64,000 nt of DNA from Granulicella sp. WH15 (GCF_009914315.1 NZ_CP042596.1:1240001-1304000), one strand, 5' to 3'; positions 36,807-46,011 are shown, numbered from the stretch's first letter. Notes: generated by a model not told the origin, from the sequence alone. Numbers and translations: made by a program.

Positions 36807-36826
36807 GGTGTCCCATATGGAACACC
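36807..36826. promoter_or_regulatory. 20-bp near-palindrome, candidate activator site for the NtrC-type regulator
   Basis: GGTGTCCCATATGGAACACC is an inverted repeat with one mismatched pair. It lies between two outward-facing sigma-54-like promoters, about 84 bases upstream of the left and 118 upstream of the right predicted transcript start. That spacing suits an enhancer site for a bacterial enhancer-binding protein. Confidence 0.6.
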
Positions 36827-36907
36827 GCGGGTTGGTTTGAGGACGCAAAAAGGACAGCGGCGGCGTTTCGGGAGGCGTATTGAATGAAATTGGCGTACCC
36901 GGTGGAT

Positions 36908-36923
36908 TGGCGGTTGGATTGCA
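36908..36923 (+). promoter_or_regulatory. Candidate sigma-54 promoter for the two-component operon
   Basis: TGGCGGTTGGATTGCA matches TGGC-N7-TTGCA with the exact ten-base spacing between GG and GC. The predicted transcript start is about 36934, giving a leader of roughly 58 bases to the ATG at 36993. Confidence 0.55.
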
Positions 36924-36992
36924 CGCATCGCAGGGGTGCATGCCTATGCCCCCATCGCGCTAGTCCCTGTGTCCGCGTGGCAGAATGTGTTC

Positions 36993-38135
36993 ATGCCATT
37001 GCACCGGACTCGCCGAATCTCGCCGCGTCTCCAGGCATCGTTTATCGCGGTGCTGGTGGTGGCGCTCGCCGTCTTTACGTGGATTACGCCGCCGCACGCG
37101 CTGGTGTTGCACAACGTGCTGCATCACCTGAATATTCTGCCCTTCATGCTGGCGGGGCTGCTCTTTGGCTGGCGTGGGGCGCTCAAGACGCTGCTCTTTG
37201 CCACGGTATTGCTGACGCCTTCGATTCATAGGCACTGGTATAGGGAGCCGCTGGATGCGCAGGATGAGATCGTCGAGCTGAGTACCTTTGGTGCGGCGGG
37301 GTTGATTGCGGGTGTGCTGGCGGATCGTGAGCGGCTGCAACGGCGCAGGGTGGAGGAGACGAAACAGGAGCTGGAGCAGGTGCACACGGAGCTGCAACGG
37401 AATATCGACCAGATGAAGAAGACCGAGCGACTGACTGCGGCGGGTGAGCTGGCGGCCAGCCTGGCGCATGAGATTCGCAATCCGCTGGCGAGCATCAGTG
37501 GTGCGGCGGGTATTCTGGCGCGCAGGCAGGCGCCGGAGCAGAGCCGTGAAGAGTGCCTGGAGATTCTTACGCGTGAGTCGCAGCGGCTGAATAAGCTGCT
37601 GTCGAACTTTCTCGACTTTGCTCGCCCGCGGGTGCCGCGCTTTCAGTGGACGGAGCCGGTTTCGGTGATCCAGTCCGTGGCTGCGCTGGCAAGACACGCC
37701 GATATCTTGAAAGAGGTGGAGCTTGAGTTGGAGATGCCGTCTCGGTTGCGCGAGATCGAGATGGATGCGGAACAGATCAAACAGGTACTGCTGAATTTAA
37801 TCCTGAATGCCGTGCAGGCAACTGAGGGAAGCGGCTCTATCTTGATTCGCAGCTTCATTACTTTAGACAGGTTGTGTGTTGAGGTAAGGGACGAGGGCGG
37901 CGGGATTCCGGAAGAGAATATCCATCGCATCTTCGATCCGTTTTTTACTACCAAGGACAATGGCACAGGGCTCGGACTGGCTGTTGTGGCGAACATCGTG
38001 GCGCAGCACGGGGGCACGCTTACGTGCAGTGGGAATGGAGGGGGCAGCCGCGGTACGACCTTCCGTATGGAGTTGCCCTTCGATCATGCGAAGCTGAGAC
38101 GGATCTCTCTCGATGAGAAGGAGGTGAACCTGTGA
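36993..38135 (+). CDS. Sensor histidine kinase (NtrB/ZraS-type), membrane-bound
   Basis: The 380-residue kinase has a membrane-embedded N terminus with hydrophobic segments at about residues 16-31, 47-60 and 62-77, with a possible fourth near 97-110. A coiled linker follows (about 112-145), then the phosphoacceptor His159 in ASLAHEIRNPLASISGAAGI and an ATPase domain with LLNLILNAVQAT and GTGLGLAVVANIVAQHGG. A cluster of His35, His40, His44 and His45 (PPHALVLHNVLHHLN) lies in the first external loop and could bind a metal ion; this is inference. I prefer the ATG at 36993 over an upstream GTG at 36936, which would be leaderless from the predicted promoter. Its stop overlaps the regulator start in GTGA. 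Confidence 0.9.
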   Translation: MPLHRTRRISPRLQASFIAVLVVALAVFTWITPPHALVLHNVLHHLNILPFMLAGLLFGWRGALKTLLFATVLLTPSIHRHWYREPLDAQDEIVELSTFGAAGLIAGVLADRERLQRRRVEETKQELEQVHTELQRNIDQMKKTERLTAAGELAASLAHEIRNPLASISGAAGILARRQAPEQSREECLEILTRESQRLNKLLSNFLDFARPRVPRFQWTEPVSVIQSVAALARHADILKEVELELEMPSRLREIEMDAEQIKQVLLNLILNAVQATEGSGSILIRSFITLDRLCVEVRDEGGGIPEENIHRIFDPFFTTKDNGTGLGLAVVANIVAQHGGTLTCSGNGGGSRGTTFRMELPFDHAKLRRISLDEKEVNL

Positions 38136-39544
38136 GTAAGAGCCGCATCCTCGTAGTCGATGACGACAGCAGCCTGAGGCGCGTGATGAAGATGCAGCTT
38201 GAGGAGGCTGGTTATGAGGTCTCGCTGGCTGCCGATGGCGAGCAGGGCTATGCGATGCTGCGGGAGCTGCAGCCTGCGCTGGTGATTACAGACCTGCGGA
38301 TGCCGGTGAGTGGGTTGACACTGCTGGGACGGATCGCGAGTGAGGAGATTCAGACTACGGTTATCGTCATTACGGCGTTTGGCACGGTGGAGACGGCGGT
38401 TGAGGCGATGAAGATGGGCGCTTATGACTACGTCACCAAGCCTCTGGACTTCGACGCGCTGGTGCTGATGGTGCATCGTGCGATGGAGCGCCAGAAGCTG
38501 CTGGAAGAGGTTCGCTCGCTGCGCTCGGAGCTGGATCGGCGCTATGGGTTCGAGGCGATTGTGGGCAGGGCTAAGAATTTTCTGCGCGTGCTCAATCAGG
38601 CGGCGCGGGTCTCGCCGCACGATACGACGGTGCTGGTGCTGGGGGAGACCGGAACGGGCAAAGAGCTGATTGCGCGGGCGATTCATCACAACAGCCGACG
38701 ACGGAATAGGGCCTTCGTTGCGATTAGCTGTGGAGCGATTCCGAAGGATCTGGTTGAGTCGGAGTTATTTGGTTATGCGCGCGGCGCGTTTACGGGAGCG
38801 TTGGCGAATAAGCCGGGGCTGATAGAGGCTGCGGATGGGGGGACGCTCTTTCTCGATGAGGTGGGGGAACTGCCGCTGGATGCCCAGGTGAAGTTGCTGC
38901 GCGTTTTGCAGCAAGGCGAGTTGCAGAAGATCGGGGCTACGGCTCCTGTGCCGGTCGATGTGCGTGTGGTTGCGGCGACACATCGTAACCTGGCGGCGAT
39001 GGTGGAGGATGGAACCTTTCGCGAAGATCTCTACTACCGCCTTGCCGTGGTGCCCTTGCAGATTCCGCCGCTGCGGGAGAGGCGGGGCGATATCCCGGAG
39101 TTGATTCAGGCGCTATTCAAGCGGGCTAAGGAGAGGCATGGGTTACTCGATGCGCGACTTTCCTCGGCGGTGATGCAACGGCTCTCTGCGTACCGTTGGC
39201 CGGGTAATGTTCGGCAGTTGGAGAACGTGCTCGAACGTGTGCTGGTGCTTGCCGGGAGCGATCTGATTACGGAAGAAGATCTGCCGGAGGAGTTGCAACG
39301 GACAAAGGCTGGGGCTGGCTCGCTTTGGCTCGATCTGCCGGAGGAGGGGCTTAGTCTTGAGAGCATTGAGAGGGAGCTGATCGGCCGTGCGCTGGAGCGT
39401 TTTGCCGGGAACCAGACCCGCGCGGCGCAGTATCTCGACATCAGCCGACGTACGCTGATCTATCGCATGGAGAAGCATGGACTCACGACAGAGGCAACAA
39501 CGCCGGAAGATGGTTCGAAGTCGGCTGGTGAGCCTGTGGGCTAA
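38132..39544 (+). CDS. Sigma-54-dependent response regulator (NtrC/ZraR family)
   Basis: The 470-residue activator has a receiver domain with Asp54 (ALVITDLRMPVSG) and conserved Lys in YVTKPLDFDAL. The AAA+ domain (about 145-370) has Walker A GETGTGKELIARAIHHNSRR, the sigma-54 contact loop GAFTGA (YARGAFTGALANKPGLIEAA) and Walker B GGTLFLDEVGEL. A Fis-type helix-turn-helix ends the protein (GNQTRAAQYLDISRRTLIYR). An intact GAFTGA shows it acts with RNA polymerase holding sigma-54, matching the two candidate -24/-12 promoters upstream. It starts at a GTG overlapping the kinase stop. ZraR and related metal regulators have this layout. Confidence 0.95.
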   Translation: MSKSRILVVDDDSSLRRVMKMQLEEAGYEVSLAADGEQGYAMLRELQPALVITDLRMPVSGLTLLGRIASEEIQTTVIVITAFGTVETAVEAMKMGAYDYVTKPLDFDALVLMVHRAMERQKLLEEVRSLRSELDRRYGFEAIVGRAKNFLRVLNQAARVSPHDTTVLVLGETGTGKELIARAIHHNSRRRNRAFVAISCGAIPKDLVESELFGYARGAFTGALANKPGLIEAADGGTLFLDEVGELPLDAQVKLLRVLQQGELQKIGATAPVPVDVRVVAATHRNLAAMVEDGTFREDLYYRLAVVPLQIPPLRERRGDIPELIQALFKRAKERHGLLDARLSSAVMQRLSAYRWPGNVRQLENVLERVLVLAGSDLITEEDLPEELQRTKAGAGSLWLDLPEEGLSLESIERELIGRALERFAGNQTRAAQYLDISRRTLIYRMEKHGLTTEATTPEDGSKSAGEPVG

Positions 39545-39547
39545 TGG

Positions 39548-40423
39548 CTAGGCTGCGGCTATGCGTTGGATGAGGTTGTTCTGCTCTGCCTGCGACTCCG
39601 CGCCGATCGTGAAGGCGTCGAGGACACCCGTGCCGAGGGCGTATCGGATGGCTTCGGCTGGGCGCTCGCGGAGATCTCCCTGTCCGAGGATCTTCATGCC
39701 GACGATGCCTTTGCCCTGGGCGCGCATCTGCTTGATGACGCGAATGACCGTGTCCGGATCGGCATCCATGTGGGAGCCGATGGGGTTGAGGCGGACAAGG
39801 TCGATATCGACCCAGGGAGATGCCGCAGCCGCTTGCAGCGCGGGCAGGCTGTGGCAGGAGACGCCGTGAGCGCGAATGACGCCCCTCTGCTTGGCTTCGG
39901 AGAGTACGTCCATGACGCCGCGGTAGCGAGTCGTCCAATCGCCCTCCATGACGCAGTGGATGAGGACGACGTCGATGTAGTCGACGCCTAGTTCCTTGCG
40001 GAAGCGGTCGAGGTCGGCGCGAACTCCTGCTGCATTGCGAGTATCTGTCTTGGTGAGGACGGTGACCTTGTCTCGGGGGAGCTGCTTGAGCGCGGCGGCG
40101 ACGTAAGGATGGCTGCCATACGAATCCGCCGAGTCGAAGAAGCGCAGACCGTTATCGTGATAACCGTCGAGAAGCAGGCGCGTTAGCGGTGAGGTGCCAA
40201 GCTTTGTCTGATTGGAGCGGCCGCCGAAACCAACTGTGCCGGTGCCCATTGCAAGGCGGTTGGTGCGGATGCCGGTGTGCCCAAGAGTTACTTCATCCTG
40301 CGCGGAAAACTTTTTGGACAAGGGTTCGGGGTCGAGGAGCGCGGCGCGAGCAACGGCGGTTCTCGTGAGCCAGGCGGAGCCCAGGGTGCGGGCAGATCGG
40401 CGAAGGAAGTCTCTCCTCAGCAT
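39548..40423 (-). CDS. Aldo/keto reductase, probably exported
   Basis: The 291-residue product starts MLRRDFLRRSARTLGSAWLT, a likely Tat signal (RRDFLRR), followed by an aldo/keto-reductase TIM barrel. Family features seen are LRFFDSADSYGSHPYVAAAL (catalytic Asp and Tyr) and KVTVLTKTDTRNAA (the expected Lys), with DYIDVVLIHCVMEG carrying the active-site His. NAD(P)H use would be surprising outside the cytoplasm, so the Tat signal may serve a different cofactor or be a relic. I chose the ATG at 40423 because AAGGAGA precedes it; the frame is open 96 residues further, but that part runs into the divergent pseudogene region. Confidence 0.85.
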   Translation of the reverse strand: MLRRDFLRRSARTLGSAWLTRTAVARAALLDPEPLSKKFSAQDEVTLGHTGIRTNRLAMGTGTVGFGGRSNQTKLGTSPLTRLLLDGYHDNGLRFFDSADSYGSHPYVAAALKQLPRDKVTVLTKTDTRNAAGVRADLDRFRKELGVDYIDVVLIHCVMEGDWTTRYRGVMDVLSEAKQRGVIRAHGVSCHSLPALQAAAASPWVDIDLVRLNPIGSHMDADPDTVIRVIKQMRAQGKGIVGMKILGQGDLRERPAEAIRYALGTGVLDAFTIGAESQAEQNNLIQRIAAA

Positions 40424-40558
40424 GGGCAGTCTCCTTGCCGAATAAGATACTCCGGTTGCGTCAATCGGAAAAGACACAAGTGCGGGGGATCGGTATGTTT
40501 TTTGGGGTAACGGCAATGGGCCTTGGAATGAGTTACATAGGGGCTTCCGCAGTTTCAG

Positions 40559-40837
40559 GGAACGGATATCTCTCGCATGAAGGGTGTTCTGAGCTTGAAG
40601 GGAGATGAGAACCGGTTTGTCTTTCAAGGGGTGCATATGCTTTTCGATGAACGATTGGAGCGTCCCTGGAAGAATGCGGAGCGGCGCAACCAGCTTGTCT
40701 TTATAGGCCACGACCTGGATCGCAACCAGCTCAACGAGGGTTCAGATCATGTTTGGCTTGGGACCATCAGTTTCGTCATCTGGCGACTGGAGGAAGTGCT
40801 TCCATCACAGTGTGGGATTGTGCGGGCAAAGGACTAG
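40559..40837 (+). pseudogene. C-terminal remnant of a CobW/COG0523-family metallochaperone GTPase
   Basis: The reading frame encodes the C-terminal CobW_C domain: GTDISRMKGVLSLKGDENRF, VFQGVHMLFDERLERPWKN and RNQLVFIGHDLDRNQLNEG. In intact family members this is preceded by a GTPase domain of about 200 residues, which is absent here. Homology already begins before the ATG at 40577. The expected end, FRSCLA, occurs in a different frame from about 40741, so there is also a one-base shift. These proteins supply zinc or cobalt to enzymes in the cytoplasm. The fragment is probably non-functional. Confidence 0.8.
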
Positions 40838-40988
40838 CAAATAAGAAGCCGATGGAACTAAGGTCTCATCGTGGCGGATAGGAGCTTGGCTGTATTCGAC
40901 TGTCCGGCTAAGTCTGCTCGATAGATTGATATCTGCCTCTATACTTGCTGATACATTACTTCGAATATTGAATCGAGGCGTGGCGAGC

Positions 40989-42679
40989 ATGTCGGCTGCA
41001 GATACTACATTGAGATATCCAACGTTGAAGCGGTGCGGTGCTCTGGTTCTCCTGGTTTCGATAATGTTTGGGGGAGTCGCTCGCGGGCAGACGCGGGATG
41101 CACGGCCGCATCTCGAACGGCGCGGGAGTGCGACGCAGCTTATCGTTGAGGGCAAGCCATTTCTGGTACTTGGAGGAGAGCTGCATAACTCCAGCTCCTC
41201 CAGCATCGAGTACATGAAGCCCGTCTGGCCGCGGCTTGCGGACATGCATATGAACACGGTGTTGTTGCCTGTCGCGTGGGAGACGATTGAGCCGGAGGAG
41301 GGAAGGTTCGATTTCAAGAGTATGGATGGGCTGCTTGAAGGTGCTCGCGCGAATCACCTCAAGCTGGTATTGCTGTGGTTTGGAGCGTGGAAGAACACCT
41401 ACTCCAGCTATGCTCCGGCGTGGGTCAAGAGCAACACGGAGCGGTTTCCGCGCGTCCAGACCAGCGATGGGCGTGGCACTGAGAGGCTGTCGCCCTTTAG
41501 TACGACGGTTCGCGATGCGGATGCGCGTGCCTTTGCGGGGCTGATGCGGCATCTGCGTGATGTGGATGGTGGTACGCATACCGTTCTGATGGTGCAGGTG
41601 GAAAATGAGGTGGGAGTGATTCCGGAGTCGCGGGATCACTCTTCAGCCGCGAATGCTGCTTTTGCGGCAGCGGTGCCGACGGCTCTGACGAGTTTTCTGC
41701 AGGCACATAGGACGACGCTGAACCCCGAGTTTCGTGCGGCGTGGGAAGCGGCGGGTAGCAGGAGTACGGGGACGTGGCAGGAGGTCTTCGGCAAGGCCAG
41801 CCTGACGGATGATCTCTTCATGGCTTGGCACTATGCTACCTACATTGAGCATGTAGCGGCGGCGGGGAAGGCAGAGTATCCCTTGCCGATGTTTGCGAAC
41901 GCCGCGTTGATTCGGCCTAACTACGAGCCGGGGCAGTACAACAGCGGTGGACCGCTTCCGCATTCGATGGATGTATGGCGCGCGGGTGCGCCGTCGGTGG
42001 ACTTTATATCGCCTGACATTTATTTCAACGAGTTTGCGCAGTGGGCAGGCCGGTATACGCGTGCGGATAACCCGCTCTTTATTCCCGAGACGCAAGGGGT
42101 ATCGGGGGCGCGGCGAATGCGCTCTATGCGTTTGGGCATTTGGCGGCGATTGGGTTCTCTCCGTTTGGTATTGACGATCAGGGCAATGCTCCGCTTGATC
42201 TTGTAGGGATTACGAATCCGGCGGAGCGGCCGGATAACTCTGCCATCGGCAATGTTTATGCTGAACTGTCCAGATTGGCTCCGATGATTGTGGAGAGGCA
42301 GGGAACTGGTGGCGTTGCGGTGGCTCTGATGGAGGGCGAGGCGCAGCGGGCGGCAAGGCTGTCGATTGGGGAATACACGGCCAATATGACCCGGGCGGGC
42401 GCAGGATCACGGTTGGCTGCGATGTTCTTGCAGATGGGGCCGAACGAGTTTCTGGTTACCGGCGTTGGAGATGCGCAGATTACTTTTTCGACGGACACTC
42501 CTGGACCGCCCATCGTTGGGATTGAAAGTATCGACGAGGAGTTTTATGAGAATGGAGCCTGGGTGCCTCGCAGGCGGCTCAATGGCGATGAGAACTCACA
42601 GGGGCAGGCTTTGAGGATCTATGCGAGTGACCTGGCGCAGGGCAGGATCTATCGTGTGCGACTTTATCGCTATCGGTAA
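40989..42679 (+). pseudogene. GH35-type beta-galactosidase with DUF5597 domain, frameshifted
   Basis: The frame from 40989 encodes a signal peptide (GALVLLVSIMFGGVARGQ) and a glycoside hydrolase barrel of the GH35 (GH42-like) type that would release terminal beta-galactose. The likely acid/base Glu is in LMVQVENEVG and the nucleophile in NPLFIPETQG. The first frame then loses homology and stops at 42206. A second frame carries the continuation AAIGFSPFGIDDQGNAPLDL and the C-terminal DUF5597-like domain to 42679. The switch maps to the G-run at 42104-42108, where one base would restore a protein of about 563 residues. Either a recent mutation or a sequencing error would explain it. The ATG at 40926 is an alternative start. 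Confidence 0.8.
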
Positions 42680-42696
42680 GTGATAGCAGAAAGTAA

Positions 42697-42725
42697 ATGG
42701 CCGAGTGAGATATTCACTCGGCCAT
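42697..42725. terminator. Strong terminator between convergent beta-galactosidase and BNR protein genes
   Basis: ATGGCCGAGTGA at 42697-42708 pairs perfectly with TCACTCGGCCAT at 42714-42725 over a five-base loop. GCAGA upstream and TCTGC downstream add to the stem, and TTTTT follows on the plus strand. Confidence 0.85.
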
Positions 42726-42754
42726 CTGCTTTTTGGTGCTATTTGTTGTGCTGA

Positions 42755-45700
42755 TTACTGGCCGTCGTCATCATCAGCCAGGACGATGGTTACATCACCA
42801 GGGAAGATAGCGTTGCCGAGGTCCGCGAACTGATTGCCCAGGATGGACATCAGCTCGGCGTTCCGGTCAGCCAGCTCCTTCTTCAGCGTCTCGTACCGCT
42901 CTACCGGGTCGTGGCCGATCTTCTGGTCGGTGGCGTTGGTCATCCCGTACAGGTAGGTGATGTGCGTCTGTAGCTCGGGCTTGCTGTAGCGGATGGCCGG
43001 TGTAATCAGGTGCGATGCCACCTCGTTCAGCTTAGCCAGCTTATCTGGATCGTTGGCCAGCTTGGTCCGCGCCACGCGCACGCGGGCTACGGCCTTGTTG
43101 ACCTCGCTCACCAGCTCACGAACCTTCATGTTGTGGTCGAACTGCTCCTGTAGATCAGCGGTGGTGACGCCGTCGGCGGTGATGCGTGGGTCTTCGATCA
43201 CCGTGAAGAGCTGGGTCGCCGTGTAGGTGCCTGCCGTCAGCTTGACCATGTACTTGCCTGGAACTGCCACGGGGCCATTCGGACCCTCGGGGGTGGCTAC
43301 GCCTCCCCACGGCCCCGGATAGCGGAGGTCCCAGGTGAAGCGGTGCATCCCTGCAGTTTTTTCGAGACGGCTGGCACCACCACGACCGCGACGTGGTGCC
43401 TCTTCTTCTTCGTCGCCAGCTTCGTGATGCGGCGCTGCCGGAGTGGCGCTGGTGAAGGTCTTGATGTGTTTGCCTGCGCCGTCGAGGATCTCGAGCGTGA
43501 CGTCGCCGGTGGCCTCGGTGGGCAGGTAGTAGTCGATCACAGCGCCGGGCCGGGGATAGGTCGGCGACGGCGGATAGTGCTCGATGGCGTCGCCTCCACC
43601 GCCCGGTGCCGGGGTGCGGACTGCCTCGCGCGGCTTGAAGAGATGCGCCTCGGCGGTCATCTGGGCGGAGATCTCATGCAGCGGCGTGATGTCGTCGAGG
43701 ATGTAGAAGGACCGGCCCTGCGTGGAGATCTGGAGGTCCTTGTGGGTGACCTTGATGTCGGTGACCGGGGTTACCGGCATGTTCAGTTGGAAGGACTGCC
43801 AGTGCGCGCCGTTGTCGAAGGAGATGTACATGCCGAACTCGGTTCCGGCGTAGAGCAGGCCGGGGCGGTCCGGATCGACGCGGACTACGCGTGTCGGCTC
43901 GTCCTTGGCGATGCCGTTGGTGCCGTCGGTCAGCAGGGTCCAGTGTGCGCCGAAGTCGTCGGTGCGGTAGAGGTAGGGGGAGAAGTTGCCGCCGTTCAGG
44001 TAGCGGTAGATGGCGACGTAGGCTGTGCCCGGCTTGTGCGGATCGGCGTCGATGTTTTGGACGCGGCCACCGGGCAGAAGGCCCTTGGGGGTTACGTTGG
44101 TCCAGGTTTTGCCGTCGTCGCGGGTTACGTGGACGAGGCCGTCGTTCGAGCCGACCCAGATGATGCCCTTGGCCGCGGGCGACTCCTTGATGGCGTAGAG
44201 GACGCTGTAGATCTCTTCGCCGGTGGCGTCGCGGGTGATCGGCTCACCGCTCGCGCCTTGGGTTCCGGCGGGGTGCGCGGTCAGGTCGGGACTGATCTTC
44301 TCCCAGGTGACGCCGCCGTCCTTGGTGCGGTGCAGGTACTGCGAGCCGTAGTAGGCCACGTGCGGATAGTTGGGCGAGACCTCCATCGGAGCCACGCGCT
44401 GGAAGCGGTAGATCTGGTCGCTGCCCGCGTTGCCGTAGAGCGACTGCGCGCCGATCCAGTAACGCTTCTCGTTGCGAGTGTTGACGTTCAGGACGCTCCA
44501 CTGTCCCTTGCAGCCGCCGTAGACGATGTTGGGATCAATGGTGTCGGGGATGATGGGGCCGGTCTCGCAGCCGGGGCCTTCGCGGAAGTCCTGCGCGTTG
44601 CCGAGCGGCTGGCTGGGGACGATGACGGTGGTATTGTCCTGCTGCGCGCCGTAGAGCCGGTAGGGGTACTGGTTATCGACGTAGACCTGGTAGATCTCGG
44701 CGGTAGGCTGGTTGTTCTGCGGGGTCCAGGTCAGGCCGCCGTCGATCGAGACCGTCGCGCCGCCGTCGTCGGCCTGCACCATGAAGCGCGAGTCCTTAGG
44801 GTTGATCCAGACGTCGTGATTGTCGCCGTGCGGAATCGGCATCTGCTTGAAGTGCTTGCCCGCGTCGGTGCTCTTGAACCAGGTCTCGTCGGCGAGCCAG
44901 ACGTTGTCGGCGTTGTTCGGATCGGCGGAGAGGGTGGAGTAGTAGAAGGGACGGGTGGAGATGGCGGTCTCGTGGTTGACCAGCGTCCAGGTGGCTCCGG
45001 CGTCGTCCGAGCGGTAGAAGCCCATGCCCGGTTTGGCCTCGACGATGGCGTAGATGCGGTCGGGCGCGGCGTTCGAGATGGCCACGTTGCTGCGGCCGAA
45101 GAGGCCGGTGGGCAGGCCGCCGCCGAGCTTGGTCCAGTGCTCGCCGCCATCGGTGCTCTTATAGATGCCGCCCTCTTCCGCGCCGCTGATGATCGTCCAC
45201 GGAGTGCGCAGGGCGTGCCACATGGAGGCGAAGAGGACGTTGGGGTGGCCGGGCTGAATCTCGAGGTCGGCGGCTCCGGCGGTGTCGGAGATGTGTAGCA
45301 TCTGCTTCCAGGTCTTGCCGCCGTCGGTGGTCTTGTAGACGCCGCGCTCGGGGTTGGCCTTGAAGGGATTGCCCTGCGCGGCTACGTAGACGATGTCGGG
45401 ATTCGTCGGGTCAATGCGCACGGTGGCGATCTGTCCGGCGTCGGGCAGGCCAATGAACTTCCAGGTCTTGCCCGCGTCGATGGACTTGTACATGCCCTTG
45501 CCGATGGAGACGTTGCTGCGGATCTTGGAGGAGCCGGTGCCGACGTAGATGATGTTCGGGTCGGTCGGGGCCACCATCATCGCGCCGATGGAGCCGACCG
45601 AGATCTGGCCGTCGGAGACGTTGAAAAAGGTGTGGCCCGCGTCGGTCGTCTTCCAGATGCCGCCGCCGGTGGAGCCCATGTAGAAGGTGTAGGGCTGAGA

Positions 45701-45889
45701 TTCCACGCCGGTTACCGCCGTCACGCGGCCGCCGCGGATGGGACCTACGTTGCGATATTGCAGGCTGGACCAGAGCTTCGGGTCGTAGGTCTGAGCCCAT
45801 GCGCTCGGTACGGAGGCCATGACCGCGGCGGTTAGCAGAGCAGCTGTGACCACTCCCAGAGTTCTCTTCTCAACGTTCTTACCTGCCAC
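42755..45889 (-). CDS. Secreted sortilin/BNR-repeat (WD40-like) protein
   Basis: The roughly 1044-residue product has a signal peptide (TLGVVTAALLTAAVMASVPS, cut near AWAQ) and many Asp-box beta-propeller blades. Recurring units include YKSIDAGKTWKFIGL, YKTTDGGKTWKQML and FKSTDAGKHFKQMP. About residues 700-960 form additional domains with RGGASRLEKTAGMHRFTWDL, related to acidobacterial proteins often called glycosyl hydrolase without proof. No catalytic pair can be assigned. I choose GTG at 45889 because TGGAGG lies five bases upstream; a TTG at 45901 is the only upstream alternative. Expression may involve the imperfect hairpin at 45963-46011. Confidence 0.88.
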   Translation of the reverse strand: MAGKNVEKRTLGVVTAALLTAAVMASVPSAWAQTYDPKLWSSLQYRNVGPIRGGRVTAVTGVESQPYTFYMGSTGGGIWKTTDAGHTFFNVSDGQISVGSIGAMMVAPTDPNIIYVGTGSSKIRSNVSIGKGMYKSIDAGKTWKFIGLPDAGQIATVRIDPTNPDIVYVAAQGNPFKANPERGVYKTTDGGKTWKQMLHISDTAGAADLEIQPGHPNVLFASMWHALRTPWTIISGAEEGGIYKSTDGGEHWTKLGGGLPTGLFGRSNVAISNAAPDRIYAIVEAKPGMGFYRSDDAGATWTLVNHETAISTRPFYYSTLSADPNNADNVWLADETWFKSTDAGKHFKQMPIPHGDNHDVWINPKDSRFMVQADDGGATVSIDGGLTWTPQNNQPTAEIYQVYVDNQYPYRLYGAQQDNTTVIVPSQPLGNAQDFREGPGCETGPIIPDTIDPNIVYGGCKGQWSVLNVNTRNEKRYWIGAQSLYGNAGSDQIYRFQRVAPMEVSPNYPHVAYYGSQYLHRTKDGGVTWEKISPDLTAHPAGTQGASGEPITRDATGEEIYSVLYAIKESPAAKGIIWVGSNDGLVHVTRDDGKTWTNVTPKGLLPGGRVQNIDADPHKPGTAYVAIYRYLNGGNFSPYLYRTDDFGAHWTLLTDGTNGIAKDEPTRVVRVDPDRPGLLYAGTEFGMYISFDNGAHWQSFQLNMPVTPVTDIKVTHKDLQISTQGRSFYILDDITPLHEISAQMTAEAHLFKPREAVRTPAPGGGGDAIEHYPPSPTYPRPGAVIDYYLPTEATGDVTLEILDGAGKHIKTFTSATPAAPHHEAGDEEEEAPRRGRGGASRLEKTAGMHRFTWDLRYPGPWGGVATPEGPNGPVAVPGKYMVKLTAGTYTATQLFTVIEDPRITADGVTTADLQEQFDHNMKVRELVSEVNKAVARVRVARTKLANDPDKLAKLNEVASHLITPAIRYSKPELQTHITYLYGMTNATDQKIGHDPVERYETLKKELADRNAELMSILGNQFADLGNAIFPGDVTIVLADDDDGQ

Positions 45890-45962
45890 GCAAACCTCCA
45901 ACGATGGTTGTTTAATATATTCGGAATGTTCAACTTACAGGGTATACCTGCACTACTTCGAC

Positions 45963-46011
45963 ACCTCTTGGCAGCAGTCGGCGATGGGCTGACGCATTGC
46001 TGCGAAGAGGT
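45963..46011. other. Imperfect 14-bp hairpin in the BNR/ECF divergent gap
   Basis: ACCTCTTGGCAGCA at 45963-45976 pairs with TGCTGCGAAGAGGT at 45998-46011 with one mismatch, around a 21-base loop that can extend with GTC/GAC. The 295-base gap (45890-46184) otherwise shows only AT-rich promoter-like sequence (46065-46130) and no gene. The hairpin could be a leader structure or a protein-binding site. Confidence 0.5.

Noticed and set aside
39548..40711. Full 387-codon frame of the aldo/keto reductase
   Set aside because: The first 96 codons lie over the CobW remnant and gap; a strong ribosome-binding site and Tat signal mark the start at 40423.
43343..45298. 651-codon plus-strand frame opposite the BNR protein gene
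   Set aside because: Val/Gly/Asp-rich shadow of the repeat-rich BNR gene; no domain.
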